From Neobacillus pocheonensis (lineage in GTDB: Bacteria; Bacillota; Bacilli; Bacillales; Cytobacillaceae), in the NCBI GenBank assembly GCA_023702235.1, contig JAMQCR010000001.1, forward strand, positions 2,604,001-2,668,000: DNA of 64,000 nucleotides, read 5' to 3'. Both the position numbers and the translations under genes were made by a program. This document shows positions 27,577 through 37,724 of this stretch, piece by piece; position 1 is the stretch's first letter; the number at the start of each line of letters is the position of its first letter. The notes under the pieces were generated by a model, which worked only from the letters and a program-made list of their open reading frames with translations, was not told the DNA's origin and searched no databases.

Positions 27577-27606
27577 ATTATACTAATAAAACCAACATGC
27601 TTACAA
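27577..27606 (-). promoter_or_regulatory. Sigma-A promoter of tRNA-Sec
   Basis: Minus strand: -35 TTGTAA at 27606-27601, 18-base spacer, -10 TATAAT at 27582-27577, tRNA 5' end at 27559. Confidence 0.65.
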
Positions 27607-27704
27607 TACTTTTCACATAATCGTAAACTTTGCCTCGATTACTTGTCTTAATCCCTAAAAACAGACTATAATAGAAGGAAAAATAGCTTTTGTGGGTGAA
27701 TTAA

Positions 27705-28130
27705 ATGCTACATGGTTGGTTCTTATGGTTTATCCTATTGTGGATTTTAATATTGGTCTATTCGTTCGCAGTTGGCGGGTTCTTTATGTTTCGAAAATTT
27801 TTGAAAAAAATGCCCAAAGCAGACGGTAAATCCGTGATGGATTGGGAAGAACATTATGTAAATGAATCACGACACCTGTGGAGCGACCAGGAAAAAGCAT
27901 TTCTAGAAGACCTGGTCAGCCCAGTACCCGAACTTTTCCGCGACGTAGCCAGACATAAAATTGCTGGAAGAATTGGTGAGATTGCGCTTAGAGAAAATGC
28001 TGCAAAAATTACTGAAGAATTAGTAATCCGCGGCTATATTCAAGCGACCCCAAAAAGAGATCACAAATTTTTACGTAAAAAGCTTTTTGAAAATAGAATT
28101 GATGTCTCACCATATGAACACCTTTTCTAA
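27705..28130 (+). CDS. yneK: DUF2621 membrane-anchored protein YneK
   Basis: 141 residues: one N-terminal membrane helix (4-28), then a cytosolic domain with MDWEEHYVNESRHLW, PVPELFRDVARHKIAGRIGE and PKRDHKFLRKKL. Fits B. subtilis YneK in motif and length; function unknown. It faces the ccdC gene tail to tail, as in Bacillus. Confidence 0.85.
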   Translation: MLHGWFLWFILLWILILVYSFAVGGFFMFRKFLKKMPKADGKSVMDWEEHYVNESRHLWSDQEKAFLEDLVSPVPELFRDVARHKIAGRIGEIALRENAAKITEELVIRGYIQATPKRDHKFLRKKLFENRIDVSPYEHLF

Positions 28131-28158
28131 ACCGTCCATCAATCGTGGACGGTTTTTT
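28129..28158 (+). terminator. yneK terminator
   Basis: AACCGTCCA/TGGACGGTT stem and T6 tail overlapping the stop codon. Confidence 0.85.
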
Positions 28159-28182
28159 ACTTTTCCAAAAAAAATATACAAA

Positions 28183-28213
28183 AAACACTGATCTCCAGAA
28201 GAGAACCAGTGTT
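28183..28213 (-). terminator. ccdC terminator
   Basis: AACACTG..CAGTGTT stem, with an inner TCTC/GAGA extension, downstream of ccdC on the minus strand. Confidence 0.7.
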
Positions 28214-28227
28214 ACCTTAAAACCAAT

Positions 28228-28704
28228 TTAATTTTTTAACCCATGAAGCTGATTAAAGAGCTTTTTGTAATCTCTAAACATTGCCACACGCCATGGAACG
28301 ATCATGCTGAAGGCAAGGAGGAAGAACATTCCGCCTAATTGAGTATAGACGATTGTTGTACTTAATACGGCCTTCATAATAATCCTGACAATCAGTAATC
28401 CGATCAAAATAAAGATAAAAGCCTTTGAGCGTTTCAAATAAATATCTTCATCGCGTATCTCAAACTTTGAGGTTTTAATGAGCAAAATTGAAAAAAGCAT
28501 TCCAACAACGATAGCCTCGACGATTTCTATAGGAGTTAATCTAAATGGTGGATAAAAGTACATCAAGGCTCCACTAGACATGAAAAAAGGTGGTAAAATA
28601 ATTTTTTTTGCATTTGTTGGTTTTTTGGCAGCTTTTAAACGGACAAACATGACAAGTACGGCCATAACAACTGCACCAACTGAAGAAATAGCAACCATGT
28701 TCAT
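28228..28704 (-). CDS. ccdC: CcdC family membrane protein
   Basis: 158 residues, five predicted membrane helices, with LPPFFMSSGALMYFYPPFR and the C-terminal VPWRVAMFRDYKKL. Corresponds to B. subtilis YneJ (CcdC), the third gene of the ccd set for cytochrome c maturation; its mutants there have no strong phenotype, as I recall. ATG lies behind an ordinary site (GATAAGGAATGAATTCC). Confidence 0.85.
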   Translation of the reverse strand: MNMVAISSVGAVVMAVLVMFVRLKAAKKPTNAKKIILPPFFMSSGALMYFYPPFRLTPIEIVEAIVVGMLFSILLIKTSKFEIRDEDIYLKRSKAFIFILIGLLIVRIIMKAVLSTTIVYTQLGGMFFLLAFSMIVPWRVAMFRDYKKLFNQLHGLKN

Positions 28705-28847
28705 TGGAATTCATTCCTTATCTAATTATTTTCATACTCATTATATATCAAACCGATGAAATTAGAAAAAAATATTTGCACATTGTTTATTATTATTTCT
28801 TTCCAAAATTGAATAGCTGAAAGCAATAAAGCCAATATAAGGTAAAA

Positions 28848-28882
28848 AATAAAAGCCATTTCAGGATTCCCCTAAATGGCAG
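28848..28882 (-). terminator. ccdB (yneI) terminator
   Basis: GCCATTT/AAATGGC stem with a GGGGAATCC-containing loop and TTTTATTTTT on the minus strand. Confidence 0.7.
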
Positions 28883-29242
28883 TTATTTTAATGCTCTATT
28901 GATAGCATCAAGAACCCGGCAATCATCAAAAGGTTTAACAATAAAGTCCTTAGCACCAGCTTCAATCGCTTGAACGATGATTTTTTGCTGTCCCATTGCT
29001 GAGCACATGATTATCCTTGCCTGAGGGAAGTCAGTTCGTATGAGCTTGATTGCTTCAAGGCCGCTCATTTCTGGCATGGAAATATCCATGGTTACAAGAT
29101 CGGGCTTTAATTCACGGTACAGTTGTATGGCAGCTCTCCCGTTTTCCGCTTCCCCGACCACTAAATGATGTGCTTTATGTAATATATTGTTTAAGGTCAT
29201 TCTCATTAGTTTCTTATCATCAACAATTAATATTCTTGCCAA
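28883..29242 (-). CDS. ccdB: Single-domain CheY-like response regulator YneI/CcdB
   Basis: About 119 residues: receiver domain with acidic pair VDD, phospho-acceptor Asp in LVTMDISMPEMSG, conserved Thr/Ser in IIMCSAMG and Lys in FIVKPFDD. No output domain. I start at TTG 29242 (reads ARILIVDD) because GGGGGAG is correctly spaced; the upstream ATG 29263 is not. Lies between ccdA and ccdC as in B. subtilis. Confidence 0.85.
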   Translation of the reverse strand: MARILIVDDKKLMRMTLNNILHKAHHLVVGEAENGRAAIQLYRELKPDLVTMDISMPEMSGLEAIKLIRTDFPQARIIMCSAMGQQKIIVQAIEAGAKDFIVKPFDDCRVLDAINRALK

Positions 29243-29324
29243 TACAACTCCCCCATGAGTCACAATGGTTACCTACAGCTCGTGAATCTAGCATCCTTAA
29301 AATCAAGGAATCCATGATATAGAG

Positions 29325-30031
29325 TTAAAAACCTGAGAAGTTACCAGACAAGCCTTGGAAAATGGTAATGATTTTGGTCATCCAGTCGAAAAAGAGCACA
29401 ATCCCCATGACAATCATGATGTAACCGCCAATTTTCACAATCTTTCCGCTATGTTTCCGAATCCATTTCATCTGACCAACAAAGAAGGATAAGATCAAAA
29501 ACGGCACTGCGAAGCCTAGCGAATAGGCAATCATGTATAAAACGCCTGAACCTGGATTTGAAGCAGCAAGAAGGATAACGGAAGAAAGGATTGGTCCTGT
29601 ACAAGGTGTCCAGCCAGCCGCGAATGCCATCCCGATAAGGATTGAACCAATATAACCAGAAGGTCGATTTTTAAATTCGATGCGGCGATCCTTCATCATA
29701 AATTCAGGGTTTAAAATCCCAACAATCATTAGACCGAAGAAAACGATAAAAATTCCGCCAAGCTGACGAATTAATGTTTGATATTCAAGGAAAAACCGGC
29801 CGATAAAAGAAGTGCCAAATCCGATTGCAATAAAAATAATCGAAAATCCTAATAAGAAAAACAAAGTATGAAAAAGACTTCGTTTTTGCAGCATCGCATT
29901 TTCACTTTTTAATTCCCCTACTGACATTCCCGTAATATACGATAAAAAGGCGGATATAGGGGCAGACAGCAAGGTGAAATAAAACTTAAAAATCCGGCTC
30001 CTACTGCTAAGAATATATTTACGTCATGCAT
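29325..30031 (-). CDS. ccdA: Cytochrome c biogenesis protein CcdA, frameshifted
   Basis: Membrane thiol transporter that passes electrons from thioredoxin to the outside for cytochrome c maturation and sporulation. The N-terminus [17 protein letters not shown] with its redox Cys lies in one frame (30031 to ~29975), and the rest ([25 protein letters not shown] with the second Cys) in another. At the joint CCGCC should be CCNGCC (Pro-Ala), so one base is missing. Six membrane helices, ~235 residues in all. Probably a sequencing deletion. Confidence 0.88.
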
Positions 30032-30305
30032 ATTAACACTCCCACTGTAGTCGATACTCATTTATTCTAACAAAACTTTTGTCCAAAAGATAATGGTTAT
30101 CATGAATATTTTGTGACTCCATCCATAATTTCATATCTCTTTCATAAAGATATCAAAGTTTCAAAGATTTACCTCATTCAATGGATATTATTTTACAAAT
30201 CTCCTTTGAATTTATTCCCATCATAGGTTATACTGGTAAAATGAAATGATAGTTTTTGATTATTTTGTCGCAATTCTAGGAGATTCTCCGGAAAGGACAT
30301 CTGCC

Positions 30306-30482
30306 GTGATCAAACAAGATTTAATTACATTAATTGAAAAAAAGCGGGCTGAATTAATTCAAGTCGCGATCACCAACGGCTTGAGTTCCTCCGTTGCTAT
30401 CCGCTACAGTCAGGAGCTTGACAATCTATTAAATGAATACAATCGTATTTACATAAAAAAAGTTCATACCGCTAGTTTTTAA
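30306..30482 (+). CDS. Spo0E family aspartyl-phosphate phosphatase
   Basis: 58 residues with the signature SQELDNLLNEYNR, the motif used to dephosphorylate Spo0A~P. GTG 30306 is chosen as start: GGAAAGGA is 9 bases upstream and the length then fits the family; an ATG at 30246 would add an unusual head. It can delay sporulation. Confidence 0.8.
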   Translation: MIKQDLITLIEKKRAELIQVAITNGLSSSVAIRYSQELDNLLNEYNRIYIKKVHTASF

Positions 30483-30492
30483 TATTGTACAC

Positions 30493-30523
30493 AAAAGCCT
30501 GACTCAATTGAGCAGGCTTTTCC
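30493..30523 (+). terminator. Terminator between the Spo0E-type gene and the ABC gene
   Basis: AAAAGCCTG/CAGGCTTTT stem; symmetrical A and T runs let it serve both converging genes. Confidence 0.8.
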
Positions 30524-30525
30524 TT

Positions 30526-32319
30526 TTAATTCACAACATCCTCCAACCGTTCGACCGCCCCATTTTGCAATAGGAACATTTTATAATATAATCCACCAAG
30601 TGCGAGGAGCTCCTGATGTGTACCCCGTTCGACTATTTCTCCATGATGCAGCACAAGAATTAAATCAGCATCCTGGATTGTGGATAAGCGATGGGCGATA
30701 GCAATAGTCGTCCGTCCTTTTCTCATTTTCGCTAAAGCTGTTTGAATGGCCTCTTCCGTTTCGGTGTCAATATTGGCGGTCGCTTCATCGAGAATGAGGA
30801 TTTTCGGATTTGCAGCAACCGTCCGTGCAAAAGCAATTAATTGTCTTTGCCCACTTGAAAAAGTAGCTCCTCTTTCTACAACCTTATGATGATATTGGTT
30901 TTCCAGCTTTTCAATAAATGTGTGAGCTTGAACAAACAAAGCCGCTTCTTCCACCTCTTTTTCCGTTAATTCCCCATTATGGAGCCGAATATTATCTTTT
31001 ACCGTACCATAGAACAAAAATGGATCCTGGAGGACGAGACCCATTTTGTCTCTTAGCTCGTGTTTCGTGAAGCATCGAATCGATTCACCATCAATTAAAA
31101 TTTCTCCGCATTCAAATTCATAAAATCGCATTAATAAATTAATGATGGAGCTTTTTCCACTCCCGGTATGACCAACAAGTGCCACCGTCTCCCCAGGATT
31201 CACGGTAAACGAAATATGTTTTAACACATCGCGTTTTCCATCGTAGGAAAAACTTAAATCCTTAATTTCAATTTTTCCATTATCGATTGATTTCGTTTTT
31301 CCCTTATTTTGGGATGGTGCAAGCTCTTGTTCATCTAAAAGTTTAAAAACCCTTGAACCAGCCACAATGGCTTGTTGGTACATAGATAGCCTCATCATCA
31401 TCTGGTTGACAGGTTCAAAAAATCGATCTAAATAATTGAAAAAAGCATATAATATCCCTATTTGAACGATGTGATGAAATGAAGTAATACCAAAATAGCT
31501 AATGACGATCATTAAACCAATAATATAAATTAAATCAATTGCAGGCCTTAATAACAGGCTATCGATTTTTATATTTTTCATTCCTGCATTGAAATGCTGT
31601 TCATTAATTTCGCCAAGCTCACCCCGGAGGCGTTTTTCCTGGCGAAACACCTGAATGATTGCCATCCCCTGCAAGGATTCGCTTAACTTTGCATTCAACT
31701 GGCTAAGTCTTTCCCGCATATCAGAATAGAAGCGTGAGCTGAATTTTCGGTATAGGTTCATCACAAATAATAGAATCGGAATAATAATTACGCATAACAA
31801 GGCAAGTTTCACGTTTAAAATAAACATGGCGATGAATATTCCTGTTAGTAAAAATCCGCTCTGGATAAAGGTCGCTAGCACGGTTACAAACATATCCTTA
31901 ATGGCTTCGGTATCATTTGTTACCCTAGAGACAATGCTTCCTGCAGGTGTTGTGTCAAAATACTTCAAACCTAACGACTGTACCTTTGTAAACACATCGA
32001 TACGAAGCTGTTGAATAATTTTTAAGGCGATTTCTTGGAATTTCACCAATTGAAAAAACATGATAACAGATTTTGCTAGTTGAATCCCCATATAAATTGA
32101 ACCCAGAATTAAAAGCGGCTGAAACGCCATTTTCCCAGGTGTTAAATAATCATCGATAAAATCTTTGACTAAAAGTGGCCCAACGATGTCCCCTCCAGTT
32201 GTCAAAAGGAGCAAACTAAATGCCCAGGTTAATGACTTTTTATGTGGCTTTGTATATGAAAGAAGGCGGTATAAAACCTTTCTTTGCTCCTTTCCCGTCA
32301 ACAATGCTGTCTTTTCCAT
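30526..32319 (-). CDS. ABC exporter half-transporter, YheH/BmrD-like
   Basis: 597 residues: six membrane helices (~25-310) and an ATPase domain with Walker A GHTGSGKSS, signature FSSGQRQ, Walker B ILILDEATANID and the H-loop AHRLST. The signature is SSGQ rather than SGGQ, fitting one half of a heterodimeric exporter. Start ATG 32319 follows GGAGGACATTAAT, overlapping the end of the partner gene. Together they probably export drugs or a peptide. In many Bacillus relatives such a pair lies between yneF and ccdA, as I recall. Confidence 0.85.
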   Translation of the reverse strand: MEKTALLTGKEQRKVLYRLLSYTKPHKKSLTWAFSLLLLTTGGDIVGPLLVKDFIDDYLTPGKMAFQPLLILGSIYMGIQLAKSVIMFFQLVKFQEIALKIIQQLRIDVFTKVQSLGLKYFDTTPAGSIVSRVTNDTEAIKDMFVTVLATFIQSGFLLTGIFIAMFILNVKLALLCVIIIPILLFVMNLYRKFSSRFYSDMRERLSQLNAKLSESLQGMAIIQVFRQEKRLRGELGEINEQHFNAGMKNIKIDSLLLRPAIDLIYIIGLMIVISYFGITSFHHIVQIGILYAFFNYLDRFFEPVNQMMMRLSMYQQAIVAGSRVFKLLDEQELAPSQNKGKTKSIDNGKIEIKDLSFSYDGKRDVLKHISFTVNPGETVALVGHTGSGKSSIINLLMRFYEFECGEILIDGESIRCFTKHELRDKMGLVLQDPFLFYGTVKDNIRLHNGELTEKEVEEAALFVQAHTFIEKLENQYHHKVVERGATFSSGQRQLIAFARTVAANPKILILDEATANIDTETEEAIQTALAKMRKGRTTIAIAHRLSTIQDADLILVLHHGEIVERGTHQELLALGGLYYKMFLLQNGAVERLEDVVN

Positions 32320-32320
32320 A

Positions 32321-34077
32321 TTAATGTCCTCCATGCTCGACTAACTCTTCTAACTGCTGGCGAAAATACATTTCCTTATACCATCCACTCAAATCCATTA
32401 AAGCTTCATGTGTCCCTTTTTCGATAATTTTGCCGTCTCCTAGGACTAGAATCATATTTGCGTGTTGAATGGCACTTAATCGGTGTGAAGTAATAATCGT
32501 TGTTTTTCCTTTCCTTTCCTGCTTGAGTGTCGAAAGAATCGCTTCTTCCGTTTTAGCATCTACCGCTGACAAGGAATCATCAAGGACCAAAACCTCTGGA
32601 TTCATCAGTAAGGCACGGGAAATGGAAATTCTTTGCTTCTGACCACCTGATAAAGAGACCCCCCGTTCTCCTACCTGCGTTTGATAGCCGTCGCTAAATT
32701 GAAGAATGTCGATGTGGATACTTGCTAATTTTGCTGCACCTTCGATTTCCTCAGGCCGTGCATCTGGATTTGTAAACGCAATGTTCTCAGCTACTGTTGC
32801 TGAAAACAAAAAATGATCTTGAGGAACATAGCCAATTGCCTGCCGTAATTTTTCTAGCCTATATTCTTGAATCGTTTTTCCACCAAAAACGATCTCTCCT
32901 TTATAGCTTTCAAACTCACGAATGAGTAATTTTAAGAGAGTGGTTTTGCCTGAACCTGTTTTCCCCACGATTCCTAGGGTTTCCCCTGTTTTTACGGTAA
33001 AGAAAATATCCTTTAACATCGGCTCTGCTTCACCAGGATAGGTAAATTCAGCGATTTTAAATTCGATTTCCCCACTAGGCTCTACATCCAATGCCATTTC
33101 ATTATCTGCTATCTCCATTTTTTCACCTAGAAGAGCAGCAACCCGATCATAAGAAGCTCGGCCACGCTCGACAATGTTAAACAACCAACCAAACGCCAGC
33201 ATCGGCCAAATCAATAAACCTAAATAGGTAGTAAACGAAATTAATTGTCCAATCGTCAATTCGCCATTAAGTACATACTTTGCACCGAACACGATCGATA
33301 AGAAAAAGGAAATTCCAACAATGATGGAAATGGTCGGGTCATAAAGGGAATCTATTTTTGCAACGACGAGATTTTTTCGAACAACATCCTCTAATTGCTT
33401 CCGGAAGTCTTCGATATCCTCTTGTTCCTGACCAAAGGTTTTATTGACCTTAATTCCGGCTATACTTTCTTGGGTTTTATCATTTAATGACGAGAATGCT
33501 TCTTGTGCCTTGTGGAAAGTCCGGTGCAGCATCGTTCCAAACCAGCTCGTTAGTATCGCCATAAATGGCATCGGAATTAAACAAATCAAGGTCAATTTCC
33601 AACTGATCGTAAAAGCCATGGCGATTATAACAAAACCTCCAGTTGAAAGAGAATCAACTAAGGTTAATACCCCTGTCCCGGCAGTTTGCTGGATGGCCTG
33701 TAAGTCATTTGTTGCATGGGCATTAGGTCACCAATTCGGCTTTTTTGATAAAATGACGGAGACATTTTCGTAAAATGCTGATACAACCGATTTCTTAATA
33801 TCTTGCTAAGCTTAACAGACGAGCCAAAAATCATGATTCTCCAATAATATCTCAGGACATATGTGGCAAGACCTACAAGAGATAGGACAACCAACCATTG
33901 CACGATTAGACCTTTTGTCATTGTTCCGTTTTTTATATTGTCCGCGATTATACCCATTACTTTTGGCGGAACTAATTGAAGCAGGGCCACAAACAGCAAA
34001 AGAATAATTCCTGATATGTACGCTTTTTTTTCTTGTATAAAAAACCAGCCTAAGTCTAAAAACACCTTCATATTCAC
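32321..34077 (-). CDS. ABC exporter half-transporter, YheI/BmrC-like, frameshifted
   Basis: Partner of the gene downstream. The N-terminal membrane part (34077-33664: WFFIQEKKAYISGIILLLFV, FYQKSRIGDLM) and the rest (AHATNDLQAIQQTAGTGVLTL, then 33619 on) are in different frames. At the joint ATGCCCATGCA must have been ATGGCCCATGCA (Met-Ala-His-Ala), so one G of GGCC is missing. Walker A GKTGSGKTT, canonical LSGGQKQ, Walker B VLVLDDSLSAVD: here the catalytic Glu is Asp, a known mark of the degenerate site in heterodimeric exporters. About 585 residues in total. Confidence 0.85.
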
Positions 34078-34239
34078 GCCCCCTAAAGCAAAGAAGGATC
34101 TATTTCTTATGTTAAATAGGTAAAATCAATCTTACCTGCCGAGTTTTTATTTTAACAAATATTCTAAAATTAATAAAGATTCAGAATGTTTATTCGTTCT
34201 CGAAACATGAAAAAAGCACCCATACTTTATAAGCGCCCG

Positions 34240-34363
34240 TCGATTTTTTATTTTGATTGCTTCTTTTAAAGCCATCACGGAAAAAAACGTTTGTAATTCA
34301 TCTTTCATTCCCTATAAATCTATATGACAAAAGGACAGGTCAATCAAACCCATCCTGTACAAT
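34240..34363. pseudogene. Decayed part of the duplicated spore cluster
   Basis: Blocks like CCATCACG(G)AAAAAA and ATCTATATGACAAA(A/G)GGACAG match 25330-25430, where the Arg/Phe-rich gene and the spacer of the other cluster stand, but no open frame remains. Confidence 0.4.
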
Positions 34364-34453
34364 TTAGTACATGAAAGAAGCTCCGATGATGATAAGCAGA
34401 ATGAACAATACTACGATTAACGCAGTAGAAGAATGTCTATGTCCGTCACTCAT
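34364..34453 (-). CDS. YjcZ-type small sporulation membrane peptide
   Basis: 29 residues: [20 protein letters not shown] then IIIGASFMY. Paralogue of the peptide at 25459-25563. GGAGGTTTTATAT precedes the ATG. Confidence 0.75.
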   Translation of the reverse strand: MSDGHRHSSTALIVVLFILLIIIGASFMY

Positions 34454-34492
34454 ATATAAAACCTCCAAAAATTGATTTTTAAATAGTAAACA

Positions 34493-34606
34493 TTAACACC
34501 AAGTTGAAAGTACGATAATCAACAGAATAAACAATACAACGATTAATACAAAGCTACTGCCACCATAGCCACTGCCGTAGCCATAACCTCCATATCCGAA
34601 GCACAT
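34493..34606 (-). CDS. YjcZ family sporulation protein
   Basis: 37 residues: Gly/Tyr-rich head [18 protein letters not shown], helix [16 protein letters not shown], end TWC. Paralogue of 25628-25762 with the same order and the same upstream conserved block. AAGGTGGTGAGCGAT is its ribosome site. Confidence 0.8.
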   Translation of the reverse strand: MCFGYGGYGYGSGYGGSSFVLIVVLFILLIIVLSTWC

Positions 34607-34922
34607 ATCGCTCACCACCTTTTGGATTATCCAAAGGAAAATACTTTCCTTTCATTTATATATATTTCTTAGGACGAGTATCGATTGGACAATCATCATA
34701 GTATTAAACAAAATCCGCGATTTGCTTAAATAATTTCAAAAATACAAGAAACGTCTGCAAACATGCAAACGTCTCAATGAAGGTATTTCTATATGCTGGA
34801 TGTCTGGATTGGAGGTAATAGTAGTAATAACATAAACACTTAAAATGTCAGAATTAAAAAGAGCGACTTCTCAGCCCCCCTTTACTTTGTTAGGTTTTTG
34901 TATCTTACTTTATAGTAATCTT

Positions 34923-36206
34923 TTAGTTTAAAATCCTAATATAGGAATTACTTTTCTCGACCGAGGGGGTTAGTGGAAAAGTTAGAGTGATCCTTGTTCC
35001 TTTCCCTAATTCACTTTCAACATTAATTGATCCATTCATGCTTTCGACAATACGAAATACAACCATCATTCCAAGTCCCGTACCTCTTATTTCTTTTGTT
35101 GAAAAGTAAGGCTCTCCAAGACGATTTCTTTGCAAATCATTCATCCCTACCCCATTATCAGCTATGGTTACTTTAGCAAGTGTTTTCTCTACAGACCCTA
35201 AAATGGAAAGCGTACCACCTGAAGGCATTGCTTCAATAGCATTTTTCAAAAGGTTTACAAGTACTTGTTGAAACAATCCTGCATTTCCTTTAATGTAGCA
35301 AGATTCTAACTCTGACGATAATTCCACAATGTTCATGTTGGCTAAAGGTACAATGATATTTATTGCTCTCTCGATTTCCTTTTTTAAATTTAAGCTTTCA
35401 ATTTCTTCTGGTGCAGGTTTTGCAAAAGTAAGGTAATCCCTTATGATTCTTTCCGCCTGATCCAGCTCCTGAATGGCAACTGTTAAGTAACCTTTCTCAG
35501 CTTTAGGAATTGCCTTGGATTCATTTAGTAACTGTAAAAATCCACGTGTAGTAGTCAATGGATTTCGGACTTCATGTGAAATACTAGCAGCCAAATGACT
35601 AACCACTTCTACCTTCTCCATTCGGATAATTTTGTAGAGAAGCGATTGTTTTTCCTTATTAGATTCCATAATATAAACAATTAAAAGTATGCCAAATGAT
35701 TGAATTAAAATATAAGAGAAAAATAACTCAATTGTAATCGGGACATGAAATAAAAATTTAACCCCCACAATTATCCAAGTAGACATAAATAACATTAAAA
35801 TACCTGATATGATAATCTTTTTTGTCATTGATAAATTAGTATAAAAAGGTTTAAGTTTAGTAGTAATTAGAAAAAAAATAAGAAGGCTTACACAGGAAAA
35901 CCACGAAGCCTCTAATCCATGCATAAGTCGTAAACAGATAATTAAAAAGGTAAGCCACATGCTGGTTATCTTATGTGAATACAAGCAACCTAGTACAAAT
36001 GGAATAAAGCGTAAGTTAAAAATTACCCCGCCATTCGTATGAAATGGATATAGCATACAGAGTACAACGGTTGCAGAAAGAGACAAACCCATAACTATTT
36101 CAGTAACGAATGGATTCTGGTGAAGTCTGTTCAACCAAAATTGGACAATAAGTAGTAAAAGTAGAATGCCTATGAGATTTATAAGAAAATGTGAAGTACT
36201 TGTCAT
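34923..36206 (-). CDS. Membrane sensor histidine kinase, KinB-like
   Basis: About 427 residues. Six membrane helices (~5-190) like the 5TM/LYT-type sensors, then HisKA with the phospho-His in SISHEVRNPLTTTRGFLQLL and an ATPase domain with N-box NLLKNAIEAMP, G1 DNGVGM and G2 GTGLGM. The H-box and domain order match the sporulation kinases KinB/KinD. No response regulator is adjacent, as usual for phosphorelay kinases. Start ATG 36206 is preferred (AGAGGATTTGAA upstream) over 36227. Confidence 0.8.
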   Translation of the reverse strand: MTSTSHFLINLIGILLLLLIVQFWLNRLHQNPFVTEIVMGLSLSATVVLCMLYPFHTNGGVIFNLRFIPFVLGCLYSHKITSMWLTFLIICLRLMHGLEASWFSCVSLLIFFLITTKLKPFYTNLSMTKKIIISGILMLFMSTWIIVGVKFLFHVPITIELFFSYILIQSFGILLIVYIMESNKEKQSLLYKIIRMEKVEVVSHLAASISHEVRNPLTTTRGFLQLLNESKAIPKAEKGYLTVAIQELDQAERIIRDYLTFAKPAPEEIESLNLKKEIERAINIIVPLANMNIVELSSELESCYIKGNAGLFQQVLVNLLKNAIEAMPSGGTLSILGSVEKTLAKVTIADNGVGMNDLQRNRLGEPYFSTKEIRGTGLGMMVVFRIVESMNGSINVESELGKGTRITLTFPLTPSVEKSNSYIRILN

Positions 36207-36366
36207 TTCAAATCCTCTACCGTGCATTATTTTCTAATGGATTAATAAGTAACATAGAAATCAACTAATTTGGAAATAGGAAAGAAAGTATTAACATCAG
36301 AATATTGTTAATTATAACAACATCACCACGAAAAAAGTAGTCTATAAATGACGAAAATTGTCATAA

Positions 36367-36391
36367 AAAGAGTGAGCAAATTCGCTCACTC
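36367..36391 (-). terminator. Orphan hairpin
   Basis: GAGTGAGC-AAATT-CGCTCACTC with TTTTT on the minus strand. It lies upstream of the kinase start and no minus-strand gene precedes it, so its transcript is unknown. The rest of 36207-36584 holds nothing I can name. Confidence 0.5.
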
Positions 36392-36584
36392 AAACTAAAT
36401 TGGTAATTTAATTTTGAATATCAGTTAATATTTCGAATTAATTTTGTAATTGAACCCTAATACCCATTCAAAATTGTTAAATTATCTTTAATTCCTTGTT
36501 AAGAATCATGCAATGTATTCCATATCCCCCTTCCATCGGATAAACTTGAACTGTAAATAATAATCTTAGGAGGTATCTAGTGAT

Positions 36585-36908
36585 ATGGCTGACCTAAAAG
36601 ATAAATTTACTGTTGATGACATCAAAGAATTAGACCAAAGGCTAAATCGTATTTTTTATCAAGTGACTCATTATCAAACTAGATCAAATGCAGGACAAGT
36701 TGAAATTCAATTATTGGATGTTATAGACCGCATTTGCAGAGTGTCAGGCATGCTGTGTGACTTGATTGAACAACACTTGGAAGGAAATATTGAAACAAAC
36801 GATCCCTATAGATACATTGATGGAAAATTAAGTATTGCTGAAAATGGCATTAATAATTTCTTAAAGGTTAAGAAAATAGATTTAGACAAACCTCAGGGAA
36901 GCCATTAA
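36585..36908 (+). CDS. Hypothetical protein, 107 residues
   Basis: Starts MADLKDKFTVDDIKELDQRL; all-helical, two Cys (RICRVSGMLCDLI). Good ribosome site TAGGAGGTATC. A terminator (GAAGCC..GGCTTCTTTTTT, 36899-36922) follows directly. Not recognised. Confidence 0.6.
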   Translation: MADLKDKFTVDDIKELDQRLNRIFYQVTHYQTRSNAGQVEIQLLDVIDRICRVSGMLCDLIEQHLEGNIETNDPYRYIDGKLSIAENGINNFLKVKKIDLDKPQGSH

Positions 36909-36922
36909 AAGGGCTTCTTTTT

Positions 36923-37430
36923 TCTATTAAAGTGGGCATTAATCCAAGAAATAATTAAACATTTACATACTATAGAACAAATTTCCTTCAACCAGTTATG
37001 ATTATAGGTACCAAAAAGTTGCCTTTTTTAGATACAAAGTTTGGTGTTGTTTAGTTCTTTTTCCTCTTATTAACAAATTTAAAAGAGGTTAAAATAAAAA
37101 GGCGTTAATATCCTTGACCCCCAAGGAAAATTACTACAAAGGACTCCTATTGGAGTCCTTTGTATTTTTTTCTGCTTAGAAGCTATTTCTTTATCCATTT
37201 TTCTATTCTATATAATGCATAAATCCTCTATAACATCTTCTAATTCCATAAAAAAACCACCTTTCTGGTTAATCTTTCAACAGAAAAAGTGGTTTTGGCT
37301 TGAAATGGAGAAGGATTAAGCAATTATTGTACAAATTACGGAAAGGATTAAATAAACATACCTTTTTAATCTTTACTCATTCATTTTATAATTGCTTGTA
37401 CCCATGAAAAAACCTTTTAGGACAAGAGTT
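36923..37430. other. Gap with two strong hairpins
   Basis: No gene. ACAAAGGACTCC-TATT-GGAGTCCTTTGT with T6 at 37138-37171 (a plus-strand terminator with no obvious gene before it) and AACCAC..GTGGTT at ~37255-37297 with T7 on the minus strand, serving yneF. A small RNA ending at 37171 is possible but unproved. Confidence 0.5.
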
Positions 37431-37646
37431 TTACTTGCCACCTTGCTTATTCATGGCGTTCATCATTTGATTGATCTTCTTTTGAGATGGCTTCATACCC
37501 ATTTGCATCATCATCATTTTTAACATTTGTTCGTTGATTGGTGGATTTTTCTTTAAATAGCTCATCATATATTTACGAGCAATGAAAAATCCTAGCGCTA
37601 CACCAGCTGCTAAGCACAGTATACCAACTAGAATGTACATTCCCAT
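37431..37646 (-). CDS. yneF: YneF, UPF0154 small membrane protein
   Basis: 71 residues from ATG 37646, set by GAAGGAGGAAG. One membrane helix ([20 protein letters not shown]) and the conserved tail [20 protein letters not shown]. Matches YneF in sequence and place. Confidence 0.9.
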   Translation of the reverse strand: MGMYILVGILCLAAGVALGFFIARKYMMSYLKKNPPINEQMLKMMMMQMGMKPSQKKINQMMNAMNKQGGK

Positions 37647-37724
37647 TAAACTTCCTCCTTCGTGTTGTCTACCATACAGTGTACTAGATAAAACGGGAAT
37701 ATACAATATCTCATCAACGTTAAA

